This document shows positions 27,483 to 36,454 of a DNA stretch of 64,000 bases, piece after piece; positions within the stretch are counted from its first letter, which is position 1, and the number at the start of each line of letters is the position of its first letter. Made by a program: the position numbers and the translations under genes. Under the pieces are notes generated by a model. That model saw only the letters and a list, made by a program, of their open reading frames with translations, was not told the origin of the DNA and made no database searches. The stretch is from contig NZ_JAGGJU010000006.1 of assembly GCF_017873095.1 (NCBI RefSeq), forward strand, positions 267,009-331,008. Direction: 5' to 3'. The DNA is from Heterorhizobium halophytocola. GTDB taxonomy: Bacteria > Pseudomonadota > Alphaproteobacteria > Rhizobiales > Rhizobiaceae.

Positions 27483-29294
27483 ATGAAGAATTTTCGATTG
27501 GCCGCAAGGCTTTACGGCCTGGTCGGCATTGCACTGGTGGTCCTGGTCGCAGGATTGGGCGCCAGTCTGATGATGTCTTATGACTCGCTGCTGACCGAGC
27601 GGCGCGCGACATTGGCGTCGATCGACGACAATGCCATGTCGATCCTCGACAAATACTACAAGCTCGAACAGGACGGCACGCTGACGCGCGAGGAGGCGCA
27701 GACGCAGGCCATGGCGATCATCGGTGCGCTGCGCTACAAGCCCGACGGCTATCTGTGGATCAACGACATGACGCCGCGCATGGTCATGCATCCGATCAAG
27801 CCGGCCCTGATCGGCAAGGACCTGACCGACATGGCGGATCCGAACGGCAAGCACCTGTTCGTCGAGTTCGTCAATGTGGTCAAGGCACAGGGCGAGGGCT
27901 TTGTCGACTATTACTGGCCGAAGCCGGGCTTCGACGCGCCGGTCGCCAAGCAGTCACACGTCATCGGCTTCAAGCCCTGGGGCTGGATCGTCGGCACGGG
28001 CCTCTATTCCGACGATCTGGAAGCGCTGTTCCTGCAGAAGGCCAAGCTCAGCCTGATCTTCATCTGCGTGGCCATGGTCCTGATTGCCGGCTGCGCCTAC
28101 GCGATCGTCGGCTCGATCACCAAGCCGGTCAACCGGCTAAAGACGGCGATGAACGAGATCGCCAACGAGAATGTCGAGACCGACATCATCGACACCGACC
28201 GCAAGGACGAGATCGGCGGCATGGCCGCGGCATTGGCGATCCTGCGCGAAACGGTGCGCGAGCGCCTGGCCCTGCGCGGCCGCGAGGCCGAACAGCAGAA
28301 GGCGCTGGACGGCGAGCGGCAGAGCAATGAAAACCGCCTGCGCAGTGCCAGCGACCGCCAGTCGGCGGCGATGGGCCAGCTCGGCACGGCGCTGGAACGG
28401 CTGGCAAACGGCGACCTCACCGTGGTGCTCGACGATCTCGGCCCGGACTACGAGAAGATCCATCACGACTTCAACGGCGCCGTCAATGCGCTGAACGGCG
28501 TGCTGGGCGCGATCTCCGAGACCAGCGAAGTGGTCAGCGTCAATGCCGACGGCATCAGCGAGGCGACCGGCAACCTGTCGCGCCGTACCGAACAGCAGGC
28601 GGCCTCGCTGGAAGAGACCGCCGCAGCCCTCGACGAGATCACCGCGACCGTCAGGACCTCGACCGAGCGGGTCAACGAAGCCCGCCACGTGGTGGGCGAG
28701 ACCCGCGCCAGCGCCAGCCGTTCCGGCGAAGTCGTCCGCGAGGCGGTCGACGCCATGGGCCGGATCGAGGAATCGTCGCAGCAGATCAACCAGATCATCT
28801 CGGTGATCGACGAGATCGCCTTCCAGACCAACCTGCTGGCGCTGAACGCCGGCGTCGAGGCGGCGCGTGCCGGCGAAGCCGGTCGCGGCTTTGCCGTGGT
28901 CGCCCAAGAGGTCCGCGAGCTGGCCCAGCGCTCGGCCAATGCGGCCAAGGAGATCAAGCAGCTGATCACCGCGTCCGCCGAACAGGTGGGCAGCGGCGTC
29001 AAGCTGGTGCGTTCGACGGGCGAGGCGCTGGTGGAGATCGAGAAACTGGTCGACCAGGTCAACGAGCATGTCAATTCGATCGCCACGGCATCGAAGGAAC
29101 AGTCGACCGGGTTGCAGGAGATCAACGCCACGGTCAACAACATGGACCAGGTGACGCAGCAGAACGCGGCGATGGTCGAGGAGACCACCGCCTCCAGCCA
29201 GACGCTGGCGCAGGAGGCCATGCGCCTGCGCGACCTGCTGGCCAAGCTGCAACTGGCCGGCACGGCCCGGCAGGCGCGCCGCCACGCGGCGTAA
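27483..29294 (+). CDS. Methyl-accepting chemotaxis protein with single Cache domain
   Basis: 603 residues. TM1 (about 10-32), a periplasmic single-Cache domain (about 35-185; IGALRYKPDGYLWINDMTPRMVMHP), TM2 (about 188-210), a HAMP domain (KPVNRLKTAMNEIANENVET), and a cytoplasmic MA signalling domain with the CheA/CheW tip [26 protein letters not shown]. No CheR-binding pentapeptide at the C-terminus. Single-Cache domains of this type often bind small carboxylates; the ligand here is unknown. SD-like GGGG precedes the ATG, and a terminator follows at 29323-29347. Confidence 0.93.
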   Translation: MKNFRLAARLYGLVGIALVVLVAGLGASLMMSYDSLLTERRATLASIDDNAMSILDKYYKLEQDGTLTREEAQTQAMAIIGALRYKPDGYLWINDMTPRMVMHPIKPALIGKDLTDMADPNGKHLFVEFVNVVKAQGEGFVDYYWPKPGFDAPVAKQSHVIGFKPWGWIVGTGLYSDDLEALFLQKAKLSLIFICVAMVLIAGCAYAIVGSITKPVNRLKTAMNEIANENVETDIIDTDRKDEIGGMAAALAILRETVRERLALRGREAEQQKALDGERQSNENRLRSASDRQSAAMGQLGTALERLANGDLTVVLDDLGPDYEKIHHDFNGAVNALNGVLGAISETSEVVSVNADGISEATGNLSRRTEQQAASLEETAAALDEITATVRTSTERVNEARHVVGETRASASRSGEVVREAVDAMGRIEESSQQINQIISVIDEIAFQTNLLALNAGVEAARAGEAGRGFAVVAQEVRELAQRSANAAKEIKQLITASAEQVGSGVKLVRSTGEALVEIEKLVDQVNEHVNSIATASKEQSTGLQEINATVNNMDQVTQQNAAMVEETTASSQTLAQEAMRLRDLLAKLQLAGTARQARRHAA

Positions 29295-29322
29295 TGCGAG
29301 AACGGTCTGGAATAACGGGGAT

Positions 29323-29347
29323 GGGCGGCCGTGAGGTCGCCCTTTCT
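29323..29347 (+). terminator. Terminator of the Cache chemoreceptor gene
   Basis: GGGCGGCC pairs with GGTCGCCC (one G-T wobble) around GTGA, followed by TTTCT. Confidence 0.65.
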
Positions 29348-29399
29348 CGTCCGAGGTCGGATCAGGAGGGGCACCAGGTGATAACAGGCCCTGCAATGT

Positions 29400-30323
29400 T
29401 CAGGCGTCTGGCAGTGCCCTGATCTCGGCCATGAGCCAGTCGATACCCGGGTCTGGACGGACCTGGTCGTACCGGAGGATATCAATCGGAAAAGTCTCCA
29501 TCCGGAACGGCAACTCGTAGGTCTTCAACCCGAAACTGTCTGCGTAGCGCAGGGCAAGCCTTCGGGGCATCGTTCCGACCATGTCGCTGGCGCCGATCGC
29601 CGCAAACGCGCCAAGGAACATGGGCGTGGAGGCAATGACGCTGCGCTCCACATCCATCCGCTCGAGCACCGCGTCGACGGTCCCCTTGAGATCGCCGGCA
29701 TAAGACACGATCAGATGGTCAAGTTGCAGGTAGAGATCCAAATCCACTGCATCGCCGATGGCCGGGTTTCCCGCACGCGCGACGATCATAAAATCATCGT
29801 CGAACAATCTTTCCGCTACGCAGTTTGCAGGTTTGTCCGGAAACAATCCGATGGCGATATCGATACTGTCTGCGCTCAGCGCACGATAAGCCGCTTCGGC
29901 GTTTCCCGCAAAACTGACGGCCAGCCGTGCATGCGGTGCCTTGCGCGCGAACACCGCCAGCAGCGGGACTGTCAACAACGGGCCGGCAAAGTCGTTCGCT
30001 GACACCCGGAAGATCCGTGTCGTGGTCAGCGGATCGAAGGCCTGATCGCCGCCCACCAGATCCGTTGCCATGGCAAGAAGGGCATTGATCCTGGGCGCTA
30101 TGGAAGACGCATATCGTGTCGGCCGCAGCCCGTCCGGCCGGCGCTCGAAGAGCGGATCTCCAAGCGCGTCGCGCAAGCGCGCCAGAGCATGGCTGATCGC
30201 AGGCTGGCTCAGGCCAAGTCGCTCCGCGGCAGATACCGCTCGCCCCGACCGATAAACCTCGTGAAAGACCAGCAGCAAGGCAAAATCCAACCGCCGTATT
30301 TTCATATCATGAATATCGGCCAT
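29400..30323 (-). CDS. LysR-family transcriptional regulator
   Basis: 307 residues, NodD-like group of LysR regulators. N-terminal HTH RRLDFALLLVFHEVYRSGRA then ERLGLSQPAISHALARLRDALGDPLFERRPDGLRPT; the effector domain follows. Start could also be the Met at 30305. Divergent from the oxidoreductase at 30397; the palindrome at 30326-30342 in the 73-bp gap is a natural LysR box. Probably controls that gene. Confidence 0.9.
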   Translation of the reverse strand: MADIHDMKIRRLDFALLLVFHEVYRSGRAVSAAERLGLSQPAISHALARLRDALGDPLFERRPDGLRPTRYASSIAPRINALLAMATDLVGGDQAFDPLTTTRIFRVSANDFAGPLLTVPLLAVFARKAPHARLAVSFAGNAEAAYRALSADSIDIAIGLFPDKPANCVAERLFDDDFMIVARAGNPAIGDAVDLDLYLQLDHLIVSYAGDLKGTVDAVLERMDVERSVIASTPMFLGAFAAIGASDMVGTMPRRLALRYADSFGLKTYELPFRMETFPIDILRYDQVRPDPGIDWLMAEIRALPDA

Positions 30324-30325
30324 GC

Positions 30326-30342
30326 ATCCTATTCAATAGGAT
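30326..30342. promoter_or_regulatory. LysR-type operator
   Basis: ATCCTAT-TCA-ATAGGAT, a perfect 7-bp-arm inverted repeat that contains the T-N11-A pattern of LysR boxes. It lies just upstream of the regulator start in a divergent promoter region. Confidence 0.7.
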
Positions 30343-30396
30343 TGAAGTACGACTGGCAATAGTCTCGAGTCCACAGCACAACCGAGGAGCTCGGAC

Positions 30397-31029
30397 ATGA
30401 AAATTGCCATTATCGGAGCCGGAAACGTCGGAACAGCTTTGGCCACCGGATGGTCTCGCGGCAACCACGCCATTGCAATGGGGGTGAGAGATCCCAACGA
30501 CCCGAAACATGGGGAGCGCCCGGCCTCAGAAAAAATCTCTATTCGTTCTGTTGCCGAGGCCGTGACGACAAGTGACGTCATTGTCCTTGCCGTCCACTGG
30601 CACGGGGTGGCCGACGCTTTGGCGGCGTGCGGCGATCTGAAAGGACGGGTTATTATCGATGTCACCAACCCATTGGAGTTCACACCGACCGGCATGGAGC
30701 TTGCCTTCGGCTTCAGCAGCAGCGCCGGAGAACGGGTGGCCGATCTCGCAAAGGGGGCGAAAGTCGTGAAGACGTTGAATCAGGTCGGCGCGTCGGTGAT
30801 GGCCAATGCACGCGGCCGCAACGTCCCTCCCGCCATGTTCGTTGCCAGCGATTTCGACGACGCGAAGAAGCTCGTCTTCCCGCTTGTCCGCGAACTCGGC
30901 TTTGCCCCGATTGACGGGGGAGGGTTGAAGACGGCCCGCCTGCTGGAGCCGCTGGCAATGCTGTGGATCGATCAGGTCTATACACGTAACGCAGACCAGC
31001 AGAGTGCGTTTGCATTCGTGACGCACTGA
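30397..31029 (+). CDS. NADP-dependent oxidoreductase, F420-reductase-like fold
   Basis: 210 residues. Rossmann motif IGAGNVGTALATGW at the N-terminus, then IVLAVHWHGVADAL and KTLNQVGASVMA. Belongs to the 'NADPH-dependent F420 reductase / NAD(P)-binding' family (F420_oxidored). Rhizobia do not make F420, so it more likely uses another acceptor or reduces a small carbonyl. Controlled, by inference, by the divergent LysR gene. Confidence 0.85.
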   Translation: MKIAIIGAGNVGTALATGWSRGNHAIAMGVRDPNDPKHGERPASEKISIRSVAEAVTTSDVIVLAVHWHGVADALAACGDLKGRVIIDVTNPLEFTPTGMELAFGFSSSAGERVADLAKGAKVVKTLNQVGASVMANARGRNVPPAMFVASDFDDAKKLVFPLVRELGFAPIDGGGLKTARLLEPLAMLWIDQVYTRNADQQSAFAFVTH

Positions 31030-31216
31030 ATGTGGCTGGATTGCAAGCATCTTTGCGCGACCCTCATGCGGCCTCCAGCGCGCGCCGAGAGCCGCCGTGG
31101 TTCGACGCCCGCGCCACGAGGCCTCATCCTCGACAAGGTTCGCTTTACTGTTGAAGGGTAGAATGACCCTGCCGGGCGAGGGACGGGCCGGCGGCAGGAT
31201 CAACGAGGGGGTGTGT

Positions 31217-31900
31217 ATGGTGTCACTTCGGACTTACCGGCGCCTGGCCCTGGCCGGCAGTGCATCGCTTATCCTATCGGGCTGCAGCTCCGACGGACTT
31301 GCGCCGCCACAGCCGGTCGGTCAGGTCAGTGCCAAGCATATCCACATCCGCTCGACCCGGATGGCCGACGCCGATCGCCAGTTGATCGGCCGTGTCGACG
31401 GCCGGCAGACGGCCTATGCGGCGCCGTCGCCCGGCGAGCACGCCGAAAGCATGGACTTCCTCAACACACCCAATCTGGCGGGCTATGACAGCCCGCGCCG
31501 GCAGAAGCGCCTGCCGAAGATCGACGAAGAGGCGCCGGACATGCAGACCGAGACGATGGAGCCGCAACCGGAACCGCAGCAGGCAAGCGCCGCACCGCCG
31601 GGGCAATATGTCATTCCGCCCGGTGGCGTGAACATCGACGCGGCGCTCGGCATCGGTCAGCCAGCCGCACCGGTAAACCCGGTAAGATCCGCGTCGTCGG
31701 CGATGACCGCGCCCCCGGCATCCGCGCCGCAGATCTCGCGCGTCGCGCCGGCCACGATGGCGATCCCCGAAGGCGAGAGTGCGCAGCCCGTCGTCGGCGG
31801 CATCGGCACCGACAATCCCGCGCTGCTGCGGCCCGAGGCCGGCTTCGACATGCCCGATCCGATGGTGACGGGCACCAATCCGCGGCCCGCGCGGCGCTGA
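31217..31900 (+). CDS. Pro/Ala-rich lipoprotein of unknown function
   Basis: 227 residues from the ATG at 31217. Signal peptide ends in the lipobox LILSGC, so it is lipid-anchored. The mature part is low complexity (EPQQASAAPPGQ, APPASAPQISRVAP), lacks clear domains and is probably extended in the periplasm. The open frame upstream of 31217 has no natural start. I do not recognise an ortholog name. Confidence 0.75.
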   Translation: MVSLRTYRRLALAGSASLILSGCSSDGLAPPQPVGQVSAKHIHIRSTRMADADRQLIGRVDGRQTAYAAPSPGEHAESMDFLNTPNLAGYDSPRRQKRLPKIDEEAPDMQTETMEPQPEPQQASAAPPGQYVIPPGGVNIDAALGIGQPAAPVNPVRSASSAMTAPPASAPQISRVAPATMAIPEGESAQPVVGGIGTDNPALLRPEAGFDMPDPMVTGTNPRPARR

Positions 31901-32067
31901 CGCCGGCGGGCGGCGTGACCTGTCACAAGGCCGGGACGCGATCCTCCCGAGCTTCGCTGGCGTACCGCCGTGGAAGGCATAGCGCTTGCTCCTCCCGAAG
32001 ATCCCGCTATGAAGACGGGCAGCATCCTGCCTGTTCGCCGCCACCCCCCCGAGGATTATTCACGCCC

Positions 32068-32889
32068 ATGGCCCTCACACCGGAACTTGCCCTCTTTGCC
32101 GGCCTGCTTGTCGTGGCGGGCGCCGTCGCGGGACTGCTGGCCGGCCTGTTCGGCATCGGCGGCGGTGCGGTTCTGGTTCCGGTCTTCTACCAGATCTTCG
32201 GGCTGGCCGGCGTCGATGACGCGGTGCGCATGCATCTGTCGGTCGGCACATCGCTGGCCATCATCATTCCGACCTCGCTGCGCTCCTTCGCCGCGCATCG
32301 CCGGCACGGGGCGGTCGACATGGAGCTGCTGAAGCGCTGGGTGATCGCCGTGCCGCTCGGCGTCATCCTGGCGAGCCTTGTCGCGGCGGGCGCCTCCAGC
32401 GCCGAGCTGCGCATCATCTTTGCCGCCATCGCGCTGCTGCTGGCGATCCGGATGATCTTCCTGCGCAACCGCTTCCAGCTCGGCACCGACCTGCCGGGCG
32501 AACCGGTGCGGTTTCTCGTCGGCACGGTGATCGGCCTGCTGTCGGGGCTGATGGGGATCGGCGGCGGGGTGATGAACAATTCCTTCATGACCTCCTACGG
32601 CCGGCCGATCCACCAGGCGGTGGCGACATCGGCCGGCGTCGGCGTGCTGATCTCGCTGCCCGGGCTGATCGGCTATATCATCGCCGGCTGGGGCGAGCCG
32701 GGCCTGCCACCGTTCTCGACCGGCTTCATCAACTGGATCGCGGTGGCGCTGATCATTCCGGTCACCATGGTCGCGGCACCGCTCGGCGCCCGGCTGGCGC
32801 ATGCGCTGTCGAAGAAGCAGCTGGAAATCGGCTTCGGCATCTTCCTGGTGGTCGTCGCAATCCGCTTCGTCTGGAGCCTGTTCGAATAG
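32068..32889 (+). CDS. TauE/SafE family sulfite/organosulfonate exporter-like permease
   Basis: 273 residues with about eight membrane segments and the duplicated signature AGLFGIGGGAVLVPVFY and SGLMGIGGGVMNNSFM. The ATG at 32068 begins the first hydrophobic segment; the longer open frame has no support. TauE/SafE proteins move sulfite, sulfoacetate or other anions; the substrate here is unknown. Followed 13 bases later by the convergent AraC-type gene. Confidence 0.9.
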   Translation: MALTPELALFAGLLVVAGAVAGLLAGLFGIGGGAVLVPVFYQIFGLAGVDDAVRMHLSVGTSLAIIIPTSLRSFAAHRRHGAVDMELLKRWVIAVPLGVILASLVAAGASSAELRIIFAAIALLLAIRMIFLRNRFQLGTDLPGEPVRFLVGTVIGLLSGLMGIGGGVMNNSFMTSYGRPIHQAVATSAGVGVLISLPGLIGYIIAGWGEPGLPPFSTGFINWIAVALIIPVTMVAAPLGARLAHALSKKQLEIGFGIFLVVVAIRFVWSLFE

Positions 32890-32902
32890 GCGCGCGTCGC
32901 GT

Positions 32903-33922
32903 TCAGACCACGACGCCGCTGCGGTTCGACGATTTCACCAGTTTGCGCTCGGCGCGTTCCTGCTGCGGCGAGCGGTTGTAGAGTTCGCGGTAGCATTTGG
33001 AGAAATGCGAGGCCGAGACGAAGCCGCAGGCAACCGCCACCTCGACGACCGGCATCGACGACTGCACCAGCAGATGGCGGGCGCGATCGAGACGGATCTC
33101 GAGATAATAGCGGGCAGGGGAGCGGCCCATTTCCTGGCGGAACAGGCGCTCGATCTGGCGGCGCGACAGGTCGGCATGGTCGGCGATCTCCAGCAGCGAC
33201 AGCGGCTCGGCGAGATTGGCCTCCATCAGCTCGATGATCTGCAGCACCTTGGAATTCTGCACCCCGAGGCGAGCCCTGAGCGGCAGGCGCTGGCGGTCAT
33301 TGGCATTGCGCACCCGGTCGGTCAGATGCTGCTCGCAGACCCGGTTGACGAGACCCTCGCCGAAATCCTGCCCGATGATGTTGAGCATCATGTCGAGCGA
33401 TGCGGTGCCGCCGGCGCAGGTGTAGAGATTGCCGTCGATCTCGTAGAGATCGGCATAGACCTCGGCCTGCGGGAAATTCTCGGCAAAGCCCGGCAGGTTT
33501 TCCCAGTGGATGGCGCAGCGCTTGCCGTTGAGCAGGCCGGCGGAGGCCAGCACATGGGCGCCGGTACAGAGCGATCCGATGATGACATTGCGGTTATAGG
33601 CCTCGCGCAGCCAGGCATTCACCGACTTGTTCCTGAATTCCTCGACATAGACGCCCGAACAGACGATCGCCATGTTCGGCCGGTTGCCGCCGGTCAGATA
33701 GCGGCGCTCGTCGGCCAGCGACGAATTGACCTCGATGCCGATGCCGCTGGAGGAATAGACCTTTTCGCCGTCGACCGAGGCAATGCGCCAGTCATAGGCG
33801 GTATAGCCGAGCATGCGATTGGCGATCCGCAAGGTCTCGATGGCGCCGGAAAACGGCAGCAAGGTGAAATGCGGGACAAGGAAAAACACCAGAGAACGCT
33901 TTGGGGAAGGCAACTTGTTCAT
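32903..33922 (-). CDS. GlxA-type AraC regulator (amidase-like domain plus HTH), GbdR-like
   Basis: 339 residues. The N-terminal DJ-1/PfpI-like domain (1-190) keeps the nucleophile-like CTGAHVLASAGLL. C-terminal AraC HTH (about 230-320): LSLLEIADHADLSRRQIERLFRQEMG, VVEVAVACGFVSASHFSKCYRE. Regulators of this architecture (GbdR, CdhR, GlxA) respond to glycine betaine, dimethylglycine, carnitine or arginine. The betaine/corrinoid C1 cluster begins 5 kb away, so it may control it; this is inference from position only. Confidence 0.9.
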   Translation of the reverse strand: MNKLPSPKRSLVFFLVPHFTLLPFSGAIETLRIANRMLGYTAYDWRIASVDGEKVYSSSGIGIEVNSSLADERRYLTGGNRPNMAIVCSGVYVEEFRNKSVNAWLREAYNRNVIIGSLCTGAHVLASAGLLNGKRCAIHWENLPGFAENFPQAEVYADLYEIDGNLYTCAGGTASLDMMLNIIGQDFGEGLVNRVCEQHLTDRVRNANDRQRLPLRARLGVQNSKVLQIIELMEANLAEPLSLLEIADHADLSRRQIERLFRQEMGRSPARYYLEIRLDRARHLLVQSSMPVVEVAVACGFVSASHFSKCYRELYNRSPQQERAERKLVKSSNRSGVVV

Positions 33923-34055
33923 GCGATTGTCCCATGACCGCTTTTAGTTGCGTCATTCCTTGCGTGGAAGATGACGCCTCGGTAGTCCGAATGCGACGCT
34001 ATCATGGAAAACTGCGTCTGATTAGGGCGGGGACGACGCGATTTCGCAGAAAAAT

Positions 34056-34086
34056 GCGGCAGCGCCTCAAATCGAGGCACTGCCGC
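34056..34086 (-). terminator. Terminator of the DUF1127 gene
   Basis: GCGGCAGCGCCTC pairs with GAGGCACTGCCGC (one mismatch) around AAATC. On the minus strand it is followed by ATTTTTCTG. The 200-bp gap between the GlxA and DUF1127 genes otherwise holds only the GlxA promoter. Confidence 0.75.
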
Positions 34087-34126
34087 GATCGTTCAGGCCC
34101 GGCCAGCTATCGCGGGCTGCAGCCGT

Positions 34127-34342
34127 TCATCGACCGTCGACGTCGCGGCGCTGATAGCCGCCCGGCCAGCCGATATCCTTTTGCAAATCCATCGGCAGCG
34201 AACTGACCACACGGTTGGTGCGACGGCGCTGGCGCCATTCGGCGACCCGGGTCCACAACGCCCAGACGGTGCCGGCCAGACCGGCTGCGGGAAGGTCCGG
34301 CGCGATGCCGGCCTTGCGGGATTGATGCGCGATATATGCCAT
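34127..34342 (-). CDS. DUF1127 family small protein
   Basis: 71 residues, rich in Arg/Trp, ending in the family signature RVVSSLPMDLQKDIGWPGG. GGAAGG precedes the ATG at 34342. DUF1127 proteins are short RNA-binding-like regulators in Rhizobiales involved in phosphate, C1 or RNA-turnover control. It has its own terminator. Confidence 0.8.
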   Translation of the reverse strand: MAYIAHQSRKAGIAPDLPAAGLAGTVWALWTRVAEWRQRRRTNRVVSSLPMDLQKDIGWPGGYQRRDVDGR

Positions 34343-34432
34343 GGGTGTAACCCTTCCTTTCCTTGGGTTTCCGTCCGCCCATCGAACGGCCGGGTGCCTC
34401 CGGCCGTGGGTTGGCTTTTATGTTTTCAGTGT

Positions 34433-34618
34433 TCAGTGTTTACTGCGACTGTCCGGCAGCCACGGTGCCTGGGGCAGGCTGCTGAGATCGCCTGCCAGAT
34501 GGTTCGGCAACCGTGCGATTTGCGCCCCGGCCTCAGACTTTGCCTTTACGACCGTGTGCAGCCGGTTTGCGTCAGCATGGATAATCCGGCGCAGTCCGGC
34601 GATAATCACGTTCATCAT
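34433..34618 (-). CDS. Small basic protein divergent from LysR (61 aa)
   Basis: MMNVIIAGLRRIIHADANRL at the N-terminus, SD GGGAGAG upstream of 34618. Size, Arg content and position (co-directional with DUF1127, divergent from a LysR gene) suggest a DUF1127-like small protein, but the C-terminal signature is not recognisable. A hairpin ACGGCCGG...CCGGCCGT lies just after it (around 34384-34405). Confidence 0.55.
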   Translation of the reverse strand: MMNVIIAGLRRIIHADANRLHTVVKAKSEAGAQIARLPNHLAGDLSSLPQAPWLPDSRSKH

Positions 34619-34727
34619 GACCAACTCTCCCGTTGCGGTTGTCCATGCGGTGAAGATGGGCCCGGTTTGACATTCAATCAAACGAAATGATATGTTGCTT
34701 AGGTTCATATTTATTGAAGGTGAACTG

Positions 34728-35627
34728 ATGAACGCGACCTTCCGACAGCCCCTGCCGCTCCTCGACAATGATGTGCTGAAGACCTTTGTGGCGATTGCCG
34801 AAAGTGGCAGTTTCTCGATGGCGGCCGAGCAGGTGTTTCGCACGCCGTCCGCCGTCTCGATGCAGATCAAGCGGCTGGAGGAACAGCTCGGCGCTTCGCT
34901 GTTCCTGCGCGACGCCCGGTCGGTCCGGCTGACGGCCGGCGGCGAGACGCTGCTGCCCTACGCGCGGCGGATGCTGGCGCTGTCGAACGAGGCGGTCAGC
35001 CGGTTCCGCATGCCGGACATGGAGGGCGTCGTCAGGCTCGGCGCCACCGACGATATCGGGCTGCGGCTGATGCCCGGCATTCTGCGCCGTTTCGCCGAGA
35101 TGTTTCCCTCGATCATGGTCGATCTGACCGTCGACAGCTCCAGTAATCTGCGCCGGCGGCTGGCCGAGCAGCGGCTGGACCTGACGCTTGCCAATTTTGC
35201 CCCCGGCGTCACCGCGATGGAGGGCGAGGTGGTGATGACCGAACAGCTGGTCTGGGCCGGCGCCAAATGCGGCACGGCGCATCTGCGCGATCCGCTGCCG
35301 ATCTCGATCTGGGAAGACGGCTGCTGCTGGCGCGAGGACGCCTTGACGCGGCTCGAAAAGCAGAAGCGGCGCTACCGGATCGCCTATCTCTCGGCCCATC
35401 TGATGGCGCAGCAGGCAGCCGTTACCGCGGATCTGGCCATCGCGCCGCTGCCGCGCAGCTACCTGAACGACGACATGGTGGCCCTCTGTTCGCGCCATGG
35501 CCTGCCGGACCTCGGCACGTTCGAGGTACGGCTGCTGCGGGGCAGTTCAAAGAGCGAAGTGATCGACGCGGTGGCCGACAGCGTGCGGTTTGCCCTGTCG
35601 GAACTGACGGCGCTGGCAGCAGCCTGA
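34728..35627 (+). CDS. LysR-family transcriptional regulator
   Basis: 299 residues from the ATG at 34728 (GAAGG seven bases before; the frame opens a little earlier). HTH: DNDVLKTFVAIAESGSFSMA, FRTPSAVSMQIKRLEEQLGAS. The effector domain follows, with GATDDIGLRLMPGIL. Divergent from two small DUF1127-type genes, an arrangement common in Rhizobiaceae; it likely regulates them. Ends 20 bases from a convergent gene. Confidence 0.9.
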   Translation: MNATFRQPLPLLDNDVLKTFVAIAESGSFSMAAEQVFRTPSAVSMQIKRLEEQLGASLFLRDARSVRLTAGGETLLPYARRMLALSNEAVSRFRMPDMEGVVRLGATDDIGLRLMPGILRRFAEMFPSIMVDLTVDSSSNLRRRLAEQRLDLTLANFAPGVTAMEGEVVMTEQLVWAGAKCGTAHLRDPLPISIWEDGCCWREDALTRLEKQKRRYRIAYLSAHLMAQQAAVTADLAIAPLPRSYLNDDMVALCSRHGLPDLGTFEVRLLRGSSKSEVIDAVADSVRFALSELTALAAA

Positions 35628-35646
35628 GGCCGCGGCCAGTCTGGCC

Positions 35647-36375
35647 TCACTTCGCGGATGCCTCGTAAAGCGCCTGGGCTTCCAGCAGCGCGTCGTCCAG
35701 CCTGCGGCCCTCGCCATAGAGCCGCACATGCGGCGGGACGGCGGTGCCGGCCGGCACCTGCGGGCTGATCTCGGGCGAGCGTAGCACCGTCTCGACCGGA
35801 ATAACCCCGGCCCAGAGTGGCGTCTCCAGATCCTCGTCATTGTCGCCGGCACCCTTGGCGCGGACCTTGGCCGAGGCCTCTTCGATCTGCATGCCGATCA
35901 CCATGGTCGCCTTTTCCTCCTGCACCGTATTGGCCCGCATCATCGCCGGGCGGCCGGGATAGAAACGCTCGATCAGCGCGTCGAAGGCACGCGACTTCTG
36001 CCCGGGATCGTCGACGATCCCGGCGATGCCGAAGCACATGGCCGAGCGGTGGTTGGCCGAGTGGTTGAAGCCGCAGCGCGACAGCACGAGGCCGTCGAGA
36101 TGCGACACCGTCAGGCAGACCGGCGCGCCGGCCTTCAGCTGCCGCAGCATGCGGCTTGCCGAAGAGCCGTGCCAGTAGAGCCAGTCGCCCTCGCGCCAGT
36201 GAATGGTCGGCGTGCAGAACGGCTGGCCGTCGATCACGTAGGAGACATGGCAGAGCATGGCGGCATCGAGGATCTTCCAAATCGTCTCGCGGTCGTAAAA
36301 CCCGCGCTCGTGCAGGCGCTTGACCTTGTTGCGGGCGCTGACGGGATAGGCGCTGGAGGGAACGGGCTGATCCAT
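35647..36375 (-). CDS. Pyridoxamine 5'-phosphate oxidase-fold protein
   Basis: 242 residues from the ATG at 36375 (GAGGA upstream; the open frame continues but is unsupported). PNPOx-like/NimA-type flavin-binding split barrel: LCHVSYVIDGQPFCTPTIHW, DWLYWHGSSASRMLRQL, LTVSHLDGLVLSRCGFNHS. It may bind FMN or heme; the substrate is unknown. Divergent from a MocR-type PLP regulator, a pairing that suggests a vitamin B6-linked or small-molecule redox role under that regulator. Confidence 0.85.
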   Translation of the reverse strand: MDQPVPSSAYPVSARNKVKRLHERGFYDRETIWKILDAAMLCHVSYVIDGQPFCTPTIHWREGDWLYWHGSSASRMLRQLKAGAPVCLTVSHLDGLVLSRCGFNHSANHRSAMCFGIAGIVDDPGQKSRAFDALIERFYPGRPAMMRANTVQEEKATMVIGMQIEEASAKVRAKGAGDNDEDLETPLWAGVIPVETVLRSPEISPQVPAGTAVPPHVRLYGEGRRLDDALLEAQALYEASAK

Positions 36376-36454
36376 GATTTGCATCCTCGGGCTTGCGTGT
36401 CTGGCAGTGTTGCGGCAGGGATAGCGGGGACGATTGGTCTGCGCGAGGTCCATT

